A stretch of DNA of 64,000 bases from Burkholderiales bacterium RIFCSPHIGHO2_01_FULL_63_240 (GCA_001770725.1 MERU01000004.1:186001-250000), one strand, 5' to 3'. Positions 17,072 to 25,685 are shown, counted from the first letter of the stretch. Made by a program: numbers and translations. The notes: generated from the letters alone by a model not told the origin.

Positions 17072-17440
17072 TCACTTGGCACCCCCGCTGGCCTTCGACA
17101 CGTAGAGCGCCAGCGCCGCAATCTCTGCTTCGGTGAGCTTGTCCTTGTACGAGGGCATCTGGCCCAGCCCGTTGCGCAGCGCCTTCGCCACGCGCGCAGC
17201 GTCGGGCTTCAACTCGTCCAGCACCGGGCCGACGGCGCCCTCGGCGCCCGCGGCCTGCAAGGTGTGGCAAACGGCGCACGACGGGACGACGCCTTGCAGG
17301 AACAGCTTCTTCCCTAGCGCGAGTTGCGCGCTGTCGTCGGCCGCCAGCGCGGGTAGAACGGGCAGCGCCAGGCCGGCGACGAGCACCGACGCGACCCTCA
17401 TTGCATGCAACATGAAGCGCTGCTGGATGGTGCTGCGCAT
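17072..17440 (-). CDS. SorB-like monohaem cytochrome c
   Basis: The 122-residue protein has an N-terminal signal peptide ending about ALAADDS, one haem-binding CxxCH (SCAVCHT, residues 55-59) and a distal Met candidate in GLGQMPSYKDKL. It matches the small cytochrome subunit of SorAB-type sulfite dehydrogenases, which takes electrons from the molybdenum subunit in the periplasm. ATG 17440 lies 2 nt after the sorA stop, so the two were one operon. Because sorA is broken, this cytochrome may have lost its partner. Confidence 0.85.
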   Translation of the reverse strand: MRSTIQQRFMLHAMRVASVLVAGLALPVLPALAADDSAQLALGKKLFLQGVVPSCAVCHTLQAAGAEGAVGPVLDELKPDAARVAKALRNGLGQMPSYKDKLTEAEIAALALYVSKASGGAK

Positions 17441-17442
17441 GA

Positions 17443-18598
17443 TCAGGCCACCGTCACTTTCACGGCGTGGTCGGCCCAGCTCGTGTTGTTGTAGCCGCCG
17501 GCGTTTTCCATGCGCTGCTCGGGTTGCACGTTGCCTGCCGTGTCGGTGGCGCGGCTGGCCAGCGTGTGGCTGCCGGCCGGCAGCCTGGCCGGCAGCACGA
17601 ACTGGCGCCAGGCATAGCGGCCGAGGTCGGGCCCGGTGAGCCGCGCGTCGCTCCAGGTCTTGCCGCCGTCCAGCGACACCTCGACGCGCTTGATGCCGTT
17701 CATCCCGCCGAAGGCCACGCCCTGCACTTGCACCAGGCCGGCCCTCACGCCAGCTGCGTCGGGCGCGGGCGAGTTGATCCACGACTTGACCGTCATCTCT
17801 TGCACCGACGGCTGGCTCGGGTCGCCTTTGCCGCCCGGCGGCGAGATGCGGTACCCGTGCGACATGATCTTCGCGTCCGTCTCCTTGGCCGTGAAGGCCA
17901 AGCGCTTGATGTACTTGATGTTGTTCACGCCGGTGTAGCCGGGCACGATCAGGCGCGGCGGCCGGCACCGAGCGCTCGACGATGATGCTCAGCGGGTCCA
18001 GGCCTTCGGGCAGCTTCTCGCCGCCGGTGCCGGTCAGGTAACCGGCGCCCGGCACGACGCCGCCCAGCGCTTCGGCCACCACGCGCACCGGAACGCCGGT
18101 CCACATCACGCAACCCGCCGCGCCCACCTGCCAGGGTGTGCCACTGGGCTTGCTGGGGAAGTAGCCGCGACCATTGCCCGAGCACTGCAGCACCATCGCG
18201 GTGGTCTCCACGCCCATCGTCTTCAGCTCGCGCAGCGTCAGCTTGCGCGGGGCCTTCACGCCTTCGATGGCCACTTCCCACGCGTCGCGGTCGGCCACGA
18301 TGGAGGCGTCGGGCGCCGGCAGGTTGTTGCGGATGTAGAGCTGCTCGGCCGGCGTGATGACGCCACTGCCGAAGGCCGCGCGCTTGGTCTCGATGGTGGT
18401 GCTGCTGTGCACGATGACGCTGGCCGGGTCTTTCCAGTTCACGTAGGCGGGCAGCGGCTTGGGCGTGGCGCTGGCCACTGGGGTTTCGCCAGCCGCGGCG
18501 GCACCGCGCGTGAAAGTGGCCAGGCCGGCCGCGGCCAGGGCGCTGGCGCTGCCGGCCAGCATCTGGCGCCGCGGCAGCGAGTTCAAGGTCTTGTTCAT
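17443..18598 (-). pseudogene. SorA-like sulfite dehydrogenase (sulfite oxidase family), internally deleted and frameshifted
   Basis: The first part, from ATG 18598, encodes a Tat signal (LPRRQMLAGSA) and the molybdopterin domain, including the Mo-ligand Cys in LQCSGNGRGYF. The frame runs to LSIIVERSVP and then derails at about 17950-17965. The C-terminal dimerisation domain continues in another frame from a VPGYTGVNNIKYIKRL segment to a stop at 17443. In intact family members roughly 30-40 residues (a NG-x-PL...GGPLR segment) lie between these parts, so the lesion is a deletion and not a simple one-base shift. It sits in an operon with an ECF sigma, its anti-sigma and the cytochrome, with ATGA overlap to the anti-sigma gene. 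Confidence 0.85.
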
Positions 18599-19227
18599 CG
18601 GGTCTCCTTGGGGGTCGGTGTGGAATTCGGTGGGGACATGTCGGTGGCTGGACCGAACTGGCTTTGCGCCACGGCCAGGGCCTGCTTCTTCTGCGCCACC
18701 AGCACCAGCGGCTTGCCGTCGCGCGAGGTGATGACTTTCCAGTGCACGTTGCCCCACCAGCCGCTGCCCTCCGTCAGCGCCACCGCCTTGTCGAAGGCGA
18801 ACACGGTGACCATGCCGCCCTTCTCGAAGAAGGTGGTGAGGTGGTAGACGAGGTGGCCGTCGATGTCGCAAGGCCGCATCAGCTGCGGGAAGCCGGGCAC
18901 AACCTGTTGGCCGGCCAGCCCCAGGTGCTGCAGCAAGGGCGCGCTGGCCATGAAGGTGCCGCGCAGCGTGCGCTCGAAGTATTCGTGTTCGATGGCGCCG
19001 CGCACGAGTTCTGGCGGGCGCATGGCCAGCACGGCGCCGGTGCCGCTGCCTGCCAGCAGCAGGCCCAGCACGGCGCGCTGGAAGCTGCGCCGCGCCATTA
19101 GCGGCTGCGCCTTGCGGTACAAGTGCGGCGGGGCGTCGATGGGCTCGAAGGCCAGCGCCAGTTCGGCGCGCGTGCGCAAGTCGAACGCGCTGTCGGGCAA
19201 CTCGGGCGGCCGGAGTTCGCGCTTCAT
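18595..19227 (-). CDS. Putative membrane anti-sigma factor for the adjacent ECF sigma
   Basis: The 210-residue protein has a cytoplasmic-like N-terminal region, one predicted membrane helix near residues 50-70 (AVLGLLLAGSGTGAVLAM) and an extracytoplasmic domain with the segment CDIDGHLVYHLTTFFEKGG. The gene starts within the ATGA overlap of the ECF sigma gene and ends in an ATGA overlap with sorA. Position, topology and coupling indicate an anti-sigma factor that senses a periplasmic redox signal; no classical zinc-binding anti-sigma motif is evident. Confidence 0.65.
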   Translation of the reverse strand: MKRELRPPELPDSAFDLRTRAELALAFEPIDAPPHLYRKAQPLMARRSFQRAVLGLLLAGSGTGAVLAMRPPELVRGAIEHEYFERTLRGTFMASAPLLQHLGLAGQQVVPGFPQLMRPCDIDGHLVYHLTTFFEKGGMVTVFAFDKAVALTEGSGWWGNVHWKVITSRDGKPLVLVAQKKQALAVAQSQFGPATDMSPPNSTPTPKETR

Positions 19228-19757
19228 GACGGGGTCTTCCGCAAGGGCGTGACCTGGGCGCCGCCGGGTGCCCGCACTGGCACGCCCATCACCTGCTTCA
19301 GCGCGTCGCGCGCGCGAGCCAGGCGCGACAGCACGGTGCCGGGCGCAATCTCCAGCGCCTCGGCCATCTGCGCGGTGGGCATGTCGTCGAAATAGAACAG
19401 CACCAGCACCTCGCGGTGGATGGGCGCCAGCCGCGCGAGCGCCTTGACCACGTCCAGCTTGTCGTCCAGCCCGGCGTCGGGGGCGGCCTGCTCGGGCTGC
19501 TCGTCGTCGTCCAGCGACTGCATGCCCGGCGCGGCCTGGCGGAAGGCGGCGCGCCGCATGATCTGGAACAGCCAGGCCCGCGCCAAGGCCGCATCGCGCA
19601 ACTGCTCGCGGTGCTTCCAGGCGTTGGCAAAACAGTCCTGCACCACGTCTTCGGCGATGTCACGCGAGCCCGTCAGCGCCCAGGCGCTGCGCAGCAGGAA
19701 GCGGTAATGGTCCCGCACCCATTGGTTGTAGCGGGACTCGGCAGACTGGAACAGCAT
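19224..19757 (-). CDS. ECF RNA polymerase sigma factor (first pair)
   Basis: The 177-residue protein has region 2 (RSAWALTGSRDIAEDVVQDC...W) and region 4 with a helix-turn-helix (LAPIHREVLVLFYFDDMPT...GTVLSRLARARDAL), separated by an acidic linker. ATG 19757 fits the conserved N-terminus; no strong ribosome site is present. It is followed by its anti-sigma gene with a 4-nt overlap. A GGAATG-N16-GCTC site just upstream (19767-19792) resembles three others in this block, so autoregulation is plausible, although it would leave almost no 5' leader. Confidence 0.9.
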   Translation of the reverse strand: MLFQSAESRYNQWVRDHYRFLLRSAWALTGSRDIAEDVVQDCFANAWKHREQLRDAALARAWLFQIMRRAAFRQAAPGMQSLDDDEQPEQAAPDAGLDDKLDVVKALARLAPIHREVLVLFYFDDMPTAQMAEALEIAPGTVLSRLARARDALKQVMGVPVRAPGGAQVTPLRKTPS

Positions 19758-19766
19758 GGTGATCAA

Positions 19767-19792
19767 GAGCGGACAGCGCTGCGGTTCATTCC
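19767..19792 (-). promoter_or_regulatory. ECF-type promoter candidate 1
   Basis: On the minus strand, GGAATG and GCTCTT are separated by 16 nt, upstream of the first sigma operon. The -35-like element is followed by AACC, as in the site at 26881-26906. Confidence 0.45.
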
Positions 19793-19827
19793 ATCGCCAT
19801 CGTCAGTGCTTACCCTCAGGCTGGGCA

Positions 19828-20190
19828 TCACGGCCCGCGCGTGCCACCCAGCGATGGAAATTCGGCTGCCGAACCCGCGCTAGAGCGCTGCTGCAAGGCC
19901 GCCAGCCGCCGCGTCATGCTCTCGATCTCGATGGTCTGGCCGGCGATGATCTCCTCCGCCAGTTGCCGCGTGGCCGGGTCGCGGCCGTGCTGCAGCACCA
20001 GCCGCGCCATGTCGACGGCGCCGGCGTGGTGCGGAATCATCATCGCCAGGAAGTCGATGTCGGCCTGGCCCACGAAGCCCGGGCCGTGCATGTCTTGCAT
20101 CATGCGGGCCATCGAAGCGTCCATCTCGCGCTCGAAGGCACTGACTCCATGTTGGGCGTGTCCGCCCCTCATGCCCTTCATGCCCTTCAT
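19828..20190 (-). CDS. DUF305 family protein
   Basis: The 120-residue protein carries the DUF305 core: FLAMMIPHHAGAVDMARLVL, with the paired His and Met residues, and IIAGQTIEIESM. DUF305 proteins are periplasmic or secreted, four-helix ferritin-like folds often linked with copper. No clear signal peptide follows ATG 20190, and the Met/Lys/Gly-rich start (MKGMKGMRGG) is unusual. The start is in an ATGA overlap with the upstream beta-propeller gene, so it is co-translated. Confidence 0.8.
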   Translation of the reverse strand: MKGMKGMRGGHAQHGVSAFEREMDASMARMMQDMHGPGFVGQADIDFLAMMIPHHAGAVDMARLVLQHGRDPATRQLAEEIIAGQTIEIESMTRRLAALQQRSSAGSAAEFPSLGGTRGP

Positions 20191-21572
20191 GCAGTCTGCC
20201 CCTTGGCACCCACGCGCACGTAGACCAGGTTGATGCTCTTCTTGTTGCGCAGCGCTCCGGAAGGCAGGGTCAGGTTGCCCAGCGGAATCTGCGCGATGAA
20301 GACCGGCTTCAGCGGGTCGCTGACGTCGAAGGCGCTGCACACCGTCTGGCCGGCGTTGGGCGTGCCGGGCAGTTCGTCCTGCTCGTGCGCCACGTAGAGC
20401 AGCGTGTTCTCGGGGTTGGTCCACAGCCCGTGCGATTCGCGGCCGTGGCTGAAGAAGGTGCCGACCACCTTGCGCTGGCCGCTGGCTGCGCTGCGGTCGA
20501 TGATGGCGATGGGGCTGGAGGCGACGCCGCCGGGGCCCCCGTCGTCGATGCGCGCCAGGCTGGCATAGACCACGCTGCCGCGCGCGTTGCTGACGAACTC
20601 GACGTGGTTGGGCCGCGCGCCCATGCCCAGCGGCACGCTGTCAATGAGGTCGAAACCGCCCCGCGTCGAGCGAGAAGACAGCGCATCGGCCAGCTTGTGC
20701 GAGAACCACACCTCGGCGCCGTCGGGCGTGGTCTTCATGAAGGGCGTGAAGCCGGGCTTGTCCTGCGCACTGATGTCCAGTGTCGTCACGCGCTGCGGCT
20801 GGCTGTGGCCATCGGCGCCCGGGTTGACACGGAACACGTCGACCTGCGACACCTTCTGGCTGGCCACGAAGGCCAGCGTGCCTTCGCGGTTGAACCATAC
20901 CTGGGCCGGGCCGTTGATCGTCGGCAGGAACTGGCGGATGGCCGTCGAACCTGTGTTGTCGGTGCCCTTCAACTGACGCAGGGCGAGTTCGACGTTGACG
21001 ATGGCGATGCGGTCTTCCCCGCGCAGCGTCACCCAAAGCTCCTTGCCGTTGCGCGTGAAGGTGGGCTCGTGCGGTTCGCGGCCCAGCAGCAGCCCGCTGC
21101 TCAGGCGTTCGGGGTTGGTCGTCATGCCAGCGGCCGGGTTGGGCGTGTTGCCGATGACGCGGCGCTGCTCGGCGTCGACGAGGTAGATGTTGCTCGAGCC
21201 GCGCCCGCTGGTGGCCAGCAGCCGGCCGTCGGGCGACGGCACCGCGCCGTGGGCGTCGATGCAGCCGTGGTACAGCGGCTTGTGGATCATCGCCGCGTGC
21301 GTCGGCGCCACGCCGGCGGTGACATAGCGGAAGGGCGGCCGCGGGTCTTCGTCGAAGCTGGTCAGGTTGATGGTGCTCTCGACGGTGTTGGTCCTGGGGT
21401 CGATCACGACCAGCGTGTTGGAGTCTTCGTTGGTGATGAAGACGCGGTCGCGCGGGTCGATGCCGGTGGCGGCGGCGGCGCTGGACGGCGCCTGGGCTTG
21501 CGCTGCGGGCAGCGCGCTGGCGGCTGCGGCGGCCAGCGAGTATTTGAGGATGTCGCGACGTTGTGTGCTTAT
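20187..21572 (-). CDS. YVTN/YncE-type beta-propeller protein with Tat-like leader; ATA at the expected start
   Basis: The frame encodes a multi-bladed beta-propeller (repeated PDGRLLATSG, NGKELWVTLRGEDRIAIV and LAFVASQKVSQVDVF segments). A Tat-like leader (STQRRDILKYSLAAAAA) is in frame upstream of the first usable start, GTG 21407. Between an in-frame TGA and the leader there is no ATG, GTG, TTG or CTG; the codon at the expected start is ATA (21572-21570), one base from ATG. Either ATA is used inefficiently or translation starts at 21407 and gives a leaderless product. It shares an ATGA overlap with the DUF305 gene and has an upstream GGAATG-N16-GCTC site. Confidence 0.7.
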   Translation of the reverse strand: MSTQRRDILKYSLAAAAASALPAAQAQAPSSAAAATGIDPRDRVFITNEDSNTLVVIDPRTNTVESTINLTSFDEDPRPPFRYVTAGVAPTHAAMIHKPLYHGCIDAHGAVPSPDGRLLATSGRGSSNIYLVDAEQRRVIGNTPNPAAGMTTNPERLSSGLLLGREPHEPTFTRNGKELWVTLRGEDRIAIVNVELALRQLKGTDNTGSTAIRQFLPTINGPAQVWFNREGTLAFVASQKVSQVDVFRVNPGADGHSQPQRVTTLDISAQDKPGFTPFMKTTPDGAEVWFSHKLADALSSRSTRGGFDLIDSVPLGMGARPNHVEFVSNARGSVVYASLARIDDGGPGGVASSPIAIIDRSAASGQRKVVGTFFSHGRESHGLWTNPENTLLYVAHEQDELPGTPNAGQTVCSAFDVSDPLKPVFIAQIPLGNLTLPSGALRNKKSINLVYVRVGAKGQTA

Positions 21573-21673
21573 GGGTGCTTTCTGTGTTCAGTGCAAAGGT
21601 GGACGGCAGTGTGTGACGCGTGACCTCGCACCCAACGACGGGCGGCGGCGGTGCGTCAGGCGCTCGCAGCCAA

Positions 21674-21699
21674 GAGCGCACTGCAGGGCGTTTCATTCC
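21674..21699 (-). promoter_or_regulatory. ECF-type promoter candidate 2
   Basis: GGAATG and GCTCTT are separated by 16 nt on the minus strand, about 100 nt upstream of the beta-propeller gene. Both hexamers are identical to those of candidate 1. Confidence 0.5.
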
Positions 21700-21742
21700 A
21701 TGGCGGTGCAAACCACCTGCGCCGCGGGACTTGCTGTTGCCT

Positions 21743-22669
21743 TTAGCGCGGGGTGCCCAGCTGTTGGTAGACCTCGGTCGACACCCGCGCCAGCACGCTG
21801 CGGTCGACGTCTGACGACAAGGCGTAGCCGAAGGGTCCGTCGACCCAATAGAACACGTTGACGGCGCCTTCCTGCGCGAAGCGGAAGGCGGTGTCAGCGT
21901 TCTTCGCACCCGGTTTCGCATCCGGTTTCGCGGCCCCGCCCGAGCCCGCGGCGCTGCCCACGTCAGCGACGTCATTGGACACGTACAGCGTCAGCTTGCT
22001 GCCCTGCTCGTTGCGGTACATGAACTGAGCCACCGGCCCCTGGCCACCTGGCAGCAGGCGCCCGCCTTCCAGCGTGTAGCCCTGCGCCTGCAGGTGCGGC
22101 GGTTTCATCGGCGCGCCCATGCGCTTGGACAGCCAGGCCACGAGCTGGTCTTCGTGCGCGGCGTCCACTTCCACGGGCCGGCGCACATCGGGGCTGTAGA
22201 CCGCATGCGCCACGGCGGCGCGCTGCGCGAAGCCGCTGGCAGACACCAAGGTCAACCCACCCGGGGCCGGTTTCACGGCCGCCATGCGGGCCGCATCGTC
22301 ACCGCCAACACCCGCGCGGGCGCCAGCCCCGGCGCCGCGCAGCCCCCAGCCCGTGGCGCCGCTGATCACGGCGATGGCGAGCCCGGCAGCCAGGCGCTGC
22401 AGGTACCAGGGCGTCGGCGACACGGTGCGTGGGCCCGCCGACTTGAGCAGGCGCTGCGGCGGCTGCTCGTCCAGCACCGGGTCGAACAAGGCGTGCAGTT
22501 CTCGCTTCTGCGCGCGGTAGGTCTCGACGCGCTGCGCGTCGTCGGGACGCGCGGCCAGGAAAGCAGCGATCGCGGTCTGGCGCTCTGCGGGCAGGTGGCC
22601 ATCGACGAACGCATGCAGGTCGGCCTCGGTGACCGGGGGGGTGGGCGGTGGGGGGCGATCGGTGCTCAT
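21743..22669 (-). CDS. Transmembrane anti-sigma factor (second pair)
   Basis: The 308-residue protein has an N-terminal cytoplasmic domain typical of anti-sigma factors (VTEADLHAFVDGHLPAERQ...VETYRAQKRELHALFD), a membrane helix near residues 93-110 (LAAGLAIAVISGATGWGL) and a large periplasmic domain ending VSTEVYQQLGTPR. It follows its sigma gene by 19 nt. This fold, the RskA/RsiW-like ChrR-independent type, is known to sequester ECF sigma factors; the signal is unknown. Confidence 0.85.
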   Translation of the reverse strand: MSTDRPPPPTPPVTEADLHAFVDGHLPAERQTAIAAFLAARPDDAQRVETYRAQKRELHALFDPVLDEQPPQRLLKSAGPRTVSPTPWYLQRLAAGLAIAVISGATGWGLRGAGAGARAGVGGDDAARMAAVKPAPGGLTLVSASGFAQRAAVAHAVYSPDVRRPVEVDAAHEDQLVAWLSKRMGAPMKPPHLQAQGYTLEGGRLLPGGQGPVAQFMYRNEQGSKLTLYVSNDVADVGSAAGSGGAAKPDAKPGAKNADTAFRFAQEGAVNVFYWVDGPFGYALSSDVDRSVLARVSTEVYQQLGTPR

Positions 22670-22688
22670 GGGGTGCTTCGTTGTGCTG

Positions 22689-23192
22689 TCATTTGACGAC
22701 CTTCAGCCGCACGGGCTCGGCACGGCCTTCCATCAGGCCGCGCAGACGCTCGCGGCCGCGCGACAAGCGCGACATCACCGTGCCGATAGGAATGCCCAGG
22801 GCCTGCGCCACGTCGGCGTAGGCCATGTCTTCCAGCGCCACCAGCAGCAGCACTTCCTTCTGCTCGACGGGCAGCAGGTCCAGCGCGGCCTGCAGGTCCA
22901 GCACCGCCAGCCTGTCACCTTGCGTCGGCGCCACCGGCACCTCGGGGGTGTCGTCGTCCATGGTCACGGTGTGCAGCCTGGGCCGGCGCACGCCATCGGC
23001 GTGCAGGTTGTGCATGATGCTGAAGAGCCAGGCGCGCATATCGGCCACGCCGCCCCACAGGCCCGACTTGGCCCAGGCCCGCTCCAGCGTGTCCTGCACC
23101 AGGTCGTCGGCATCTTCATGGTTGTTCACCAGCGCCCGGGAATAGCGGCGCAGGCGCGGCACCCAGCTCAGCAGGTTGGAGTCGTCTTGCAT
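22689..23192 (-). CDS. ECF RNA polymerase sigma factor (second pair)
   Basis: The 167-residue protein has region 2 (RALVNNHEDADDLVQDTLERAW...MRAWLFSIMHNLHAD) and region 4 (LLPVEQKEVLLLVALEDMAY...IPIGTVMSRLSRGRERLRG). It lies between the gene for a small exported protein and its anti-sigma gene. The run of genes 24102 to 21743 is likely one transcript from the GGAATA-N16-CGTC site at 24185-24210, which would make this sigma self-amplifying if it reads that site. Confidence 0.92.
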   Translation of the reverse strand: MQDDSNLLSWVPRLRRYSRALVNNHEDADDLVQDTLERAWAKSGLWGGVADMRAWLFSIMHNLHADGVRRPRLHTVTMDDDTPEVPVAPTQGDRLAVLDLQAALDLLPVEQKEVLLLVALEDMAYADVAQALGIPIGTVMSRLSRGRERLRGLMEGRAEPVRLKVVK

Positions 23193-23238
23193 CGGCGGCT
23201 CGCGGCGTGCGGGGCTGGGTGTGGATCGTCGACAGAGG

Positions 23239-23628
23239 TCATTCCTTGATTATGTGCCAGACGTCTTTGAAGTTGTCGCCAGCGCGGTCGCCGGGCTTCT
23301 GGTCGGCCTGGTAGGTGTAGACCGGCTTGCCCTTGTAGGCCCACTGGCGCGAGCCGTCGTCGCGAACGACGATCGTGTACGAACCGGCGGGCTGGTCGCT
23401 GGCGGCGGCCATCGCGGGCGGCCACAGCGTCGCGCAGGGGCCGTTGCAGGCGCTCTTGCCACTGCTGGCCATGTCCTTATCGAAGGTGTAGAGCGTCATG
23501 CCCTTGGCGTCGACGAGCACGCCGTTGGCGAGCTTGGCCGGCACGTCGGCCGCCATGGCGCTCGTCGGCGGCGCCGCGAAGGAAGCCGTGGCGATGAGCA
23601 TCGCGGCCAAGGTGGGGAGATGTTTCAT
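23239..23628 (-). CDS. Exported COG4315-type repeat protein
   Basis: The 129-residue product has a signal peptide (to about AMAADVPA) and two copies of the family pattern: GVLVDAKGMTLYTFDKD followed by SACNGPCATLWPP, then DGSRQWAYKGKPVYTYQAD followed by GDNFKDVWH. The paired Cys (CNGPC) may form a disulfide. Members of this family often accompany ECF sigma factors and periplasmic redox genes; their function is unknown. Confidence 0.85.
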   Translation of the reverse strand: MKHLPTLAAMLIATASFAAPPTSAMAADVPAKLANGVLVDAKGMTLYTFDKDMASSGKSACNGPCATLWPPAMAAASDQPAGSYTIVVRDDGSRQWAYKGKPVYTYQADQKPGDRAGDNFKDVWHIIKE

Positions 23629-23670
23629 GGGGGCGTCCTGGGTAGAGTGCTGATGGGCTGAGCGGGTGGC

Positions 23671-24102
23671 TCAGTAAGCCGCAGCCACTGCCAGCTTGGG
23701 GTCGATCTGCCAGGTTTCGCTGACGATCTTGCCTTCGCGGTAGGTCAGCACGTAACGCACCTTGATGGGCATCTTGCCTTCGAAGACGACGTTGGCCGAG
23801 ACGGTGGCGCCCTTGGGGTTGGCCGACTCTTCGATTGAGCCGATGGTGAGTTTCAGCGGGCCGACGGCCTTGCCGAACTTTTCCCAGGTGCCGCGGATGG
23901 CGTCGGTGGTGGCGTAGGTGCCGTCCAGCGGGCCGCCGACCCAGTTCAGCTGGGCCTGGTCGGCGTAGCCGCGCATCACGATCTGCGTGTCGCCCGAAGC
24001 GATGGCCTGGAAGTGCGTGCGGGCGTCGTCGGAAGGGGCGGCGAAGGCGCTGCCGGCGGCAAGGGTCAGGGCGGTAGCGGCGAAGGTGAATGTCTTGAAC
24101 AT
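23671..24102 (-). CDS. Exported SnoaL/NTF2-like protein
   Basis: The 143-residue protein has a signal peptide (AGSAFAAPSDD) and a SnoaL-like cone fold (FQAIASGDTQIVMRGYADQAQLNWVGG at the start, YREGKIVSETWQID at the end). SnoaL-like domains bind small ligands, and no catalytic residue can be assigned here. It is the first gene of the operon leading to the second ECF sigma. ATG 24102 follows a GGAGGG site. Confidence 0.75.
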   Translation of the reverse strand: MFKTFTFAATALTLAAGSAFAAPSDDARTHFQAIASGDTQIVMRGYADQAQLNWVGGPLDGTYATTDAIRGTWEKFGKAVGPLKLTIGSIEESANPKGATVSANVVFEGKMPIKVRYVLTYREGKIVSETWQIDPKLAVAAAY

Positions 24103-24184
24103 GGAGGGCTCCGTTGAAGGCTTGATGTGAAGTGAGGGTGGTCGGTGGTGGATGAAGGGTCCATGAGGTCCCGACACAAGGGCA

Positions 24185-24210
24185 GACGGCGCCGGCAGGC
24201 GGTCTATTCC
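24185..24210 (-). promoter_or_regulatory. ECF-type promoter candidate 3
   Basis: GGAATA and CGTCTG are separated by 16 nt on the minus strand, about 80 nt upstream of the SnoaL-like gene that leads the second sigma operon. It shares the GGAATR-N16 layout with candidates 1, 2 and 4. Confidence 0.6.
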
Positions 24211-24282
24211 GGCCCACGCAAAAACTTTTTCTGTCACGCCATCGGCAGTTGACCCGCCCGACACGCTCCACCAATTGCTCCG

Positions 24283-24732
24283 ATGAAGCGAACCCTGACC
24301 TTCCTGCTGCTGGCCAGCTTGTTCACCGCCGCGACCGGTGCGCTGGCGCAAGGCATCACCGACCCCATTGGCAACCTACTGCCCACGTACATCGGTCCGC
24401 AGAACGGCGACGTGGATGTGGCGAGCGCGTTCGCCGGCTACGACCCGGCCAGCGACACCTTCAGCTTCTCGGGCACCTTTGCCGACGCCCTCGGCACCAC
24501 GGAGGGCGCCTTCTACTTGCGGGGCCTGGACCGCGGTGTCGGCACCGAAGGTTTCGTGAGCGGCAGCCCATCGGTCGGCCAGCGCATGAAGTTCGACGCC
24601 GCCGTGTTCCTGCGGCCCGACGGCATGGCTCGCGTGATCACCTTCGTGGGGTCGGTGGGCACGGGCGTCGAACTGGGGGCCGGTACCGGCACTATCGCCG
24701 GCGGCTGCGCGCCTCAGGGCGCCAGCCGCTGA
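24283..24732 (+). CDS. Hypothetical exported protein, 149 residues
   Basis: A signal peptide (LTFLLLASLFTAATGALAQG) precedes a Gly/Asp-rich beta-type sequence (FAGYDPASDTFSFSGTFADA...GAFYLRGLDRGVGTEGF). No family was recognised. The 3' end overlaps the convergent metallo-beta-lactamase gene by 19 nt, so the C-terminus might have been altered by the insertion of sequence downstream. It is transcribed divergently from the sigma operon across a 180-bp gap. Confidence 0.6.
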   Translation: MKRTLTFLLLASLFTAATGALAQGITDPIGNLLPTYIGPQNGDVDVASAFAGYDPASDTFSFSGTFADALGTTEGAFYLRGLDRGVGTEGFVSGSPSVGQRMKFDAAVFLRPDGMARVITFVGSVGTGVELGAGTGTIAGGCAPQGASR

Positions 24733-25685
24733 CCGTCTTGCGCAAACACCACCCCGCCGGCGTAGTGCGCGGCAATCGACGCCTTGACGGCATCACGCTG
24801 CGCGTCGAGCGCAGGTGACAGGTGGCTCAGCAGCAGCTGGCCGGCGCGCACCGCATCGGCCACTTCGCCGATGGCCTTGGGTGGCGTGTGCAAGGTGTAC
24901 AGCACGTCGGGCGAGCCGGGTGGGTCGAGCACCACGCTGTTGAAGACCAGCAGGCTGGTGCCTTGGGCGATTCGCCGCAGACCCGCCAGCCAGCTGGCGT
25001 CGATGTCGCCGCTGAAGGTGATGCTCTTGCCGGCGTGGTCGATGCGGTAGACCACCGCCGGTGCGTCGCGGTGGTGGCCGGCCACGGAGCTGATGCGCAG
25101 GCCGCCCTCATCGAACACCGTGCGCACTTCGGGCAGGGCTGACGCCGTGGCGGGTGCGTCGATGTCGTTCACTTGAAAGCGCAGCGGCGCCGAGAAGTCC
25201 TTCAGGTAGCCGAAGGCGCCCTGCTTGCCGAACAAGAGGTCGATGAAGCGGCTGGTGGCCGGGAAGTCGGCATCGTCGGCATCGAGCGCACGCCGCCCTG
25301 CCGGCCCGAAGATCTTGAAATCGACCGGCCCGCGGTTGGACACCGCACGGGCCTTGAAGAGGCCTGGCAGTCCACCGGCATGGTCCACATGAAGGTGCGT
25401 CAGCAGCACGATGTCGGCCCGACCCAGCGCCAGCTTGGCTTCACCCAGGCGCACGAAAGATCCCGGGCCGGCGTCGACGAAAACACGCGCCACGCCATCC
25501 ACCAACACCACGAAGGCCGAGCCCGCGCGGCCGGTGGCACCCGGGCCGCCCGAGCCCAGCACCACGAGTTCCAGCGCCGGCGGGGCGGCCGTCTGGGCCT
25601 GAGCTGCGAACGCGGCGGGCAGCGTGCACATGGCCAGACAAAGTGCCGCCAAGCGGCGCCGGCAGGGGTTGGCCAGAGTTTTCAT
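24714..25685 (-). CDS. Exported metallo-beta-lactamase-fold hydrolase
   Basis: The 323-residue protein has a signal peptide (ALCLAMCTLPAAFAAQAQ) and the metal site TH-L-H-V-D-HAGG (near residue 110), followed by later conserved positions (VAGHHRDAPAV, FSGDID, LLLSHLSP). The layout resembles arylsulfatase/RNase Z-type MBL enzymes; the substrate cannot be deduced. ATG 25685 starts just ahead of the signal peptide. It is downstream of the YncE-like gene by 100 nt and likely shares its promoter. Confidence 0.8.
   Translation of the reverse strand: MKTLANPCRRRLAALCLAMCTLPAAFAAQAQTAAPPALELVVLGSGGPGATGRAGSAFVVLVDGVARVFVDAGPGSFVRLGEAKLALGRADIVLLTHLHVDHAGGLPGLFKARAVSNRGPVDFKIFGPAGRRALDADDADFPATSRFIDLLFGKQGAFGYLKDFSAPLRFQVNDIDAPATASALPEVRTVFDEGGLRISSVAGHHRDAPAVVYRIDHAGKSITFSGDIDASWLAGLRRIAQGTSLLVFNSVVLDPPGSPDVLYTLHTPPKAIGEVADAVRAGQLLLSHLSPALDAQRDAVKASIAAHYAGGVVFAQDGQRLAP

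Noticed and set aside
17072-18871. A 599-codon open frame on the minus strand
   Set aside because: It is a chance fusion: it begins inside the anti-sigma gene in the wrong frame, passes through the true sorA start, then through nonsense after the sorA deletion, and ends in the cytochrome gene.
20385-21623. A 412-codon frame on the plus strand
   Set aside because: It is the high-GC shadow of the beta-propeller gene on the other strand, with Arg/Gly/Val-rich composition and no ribosome site.
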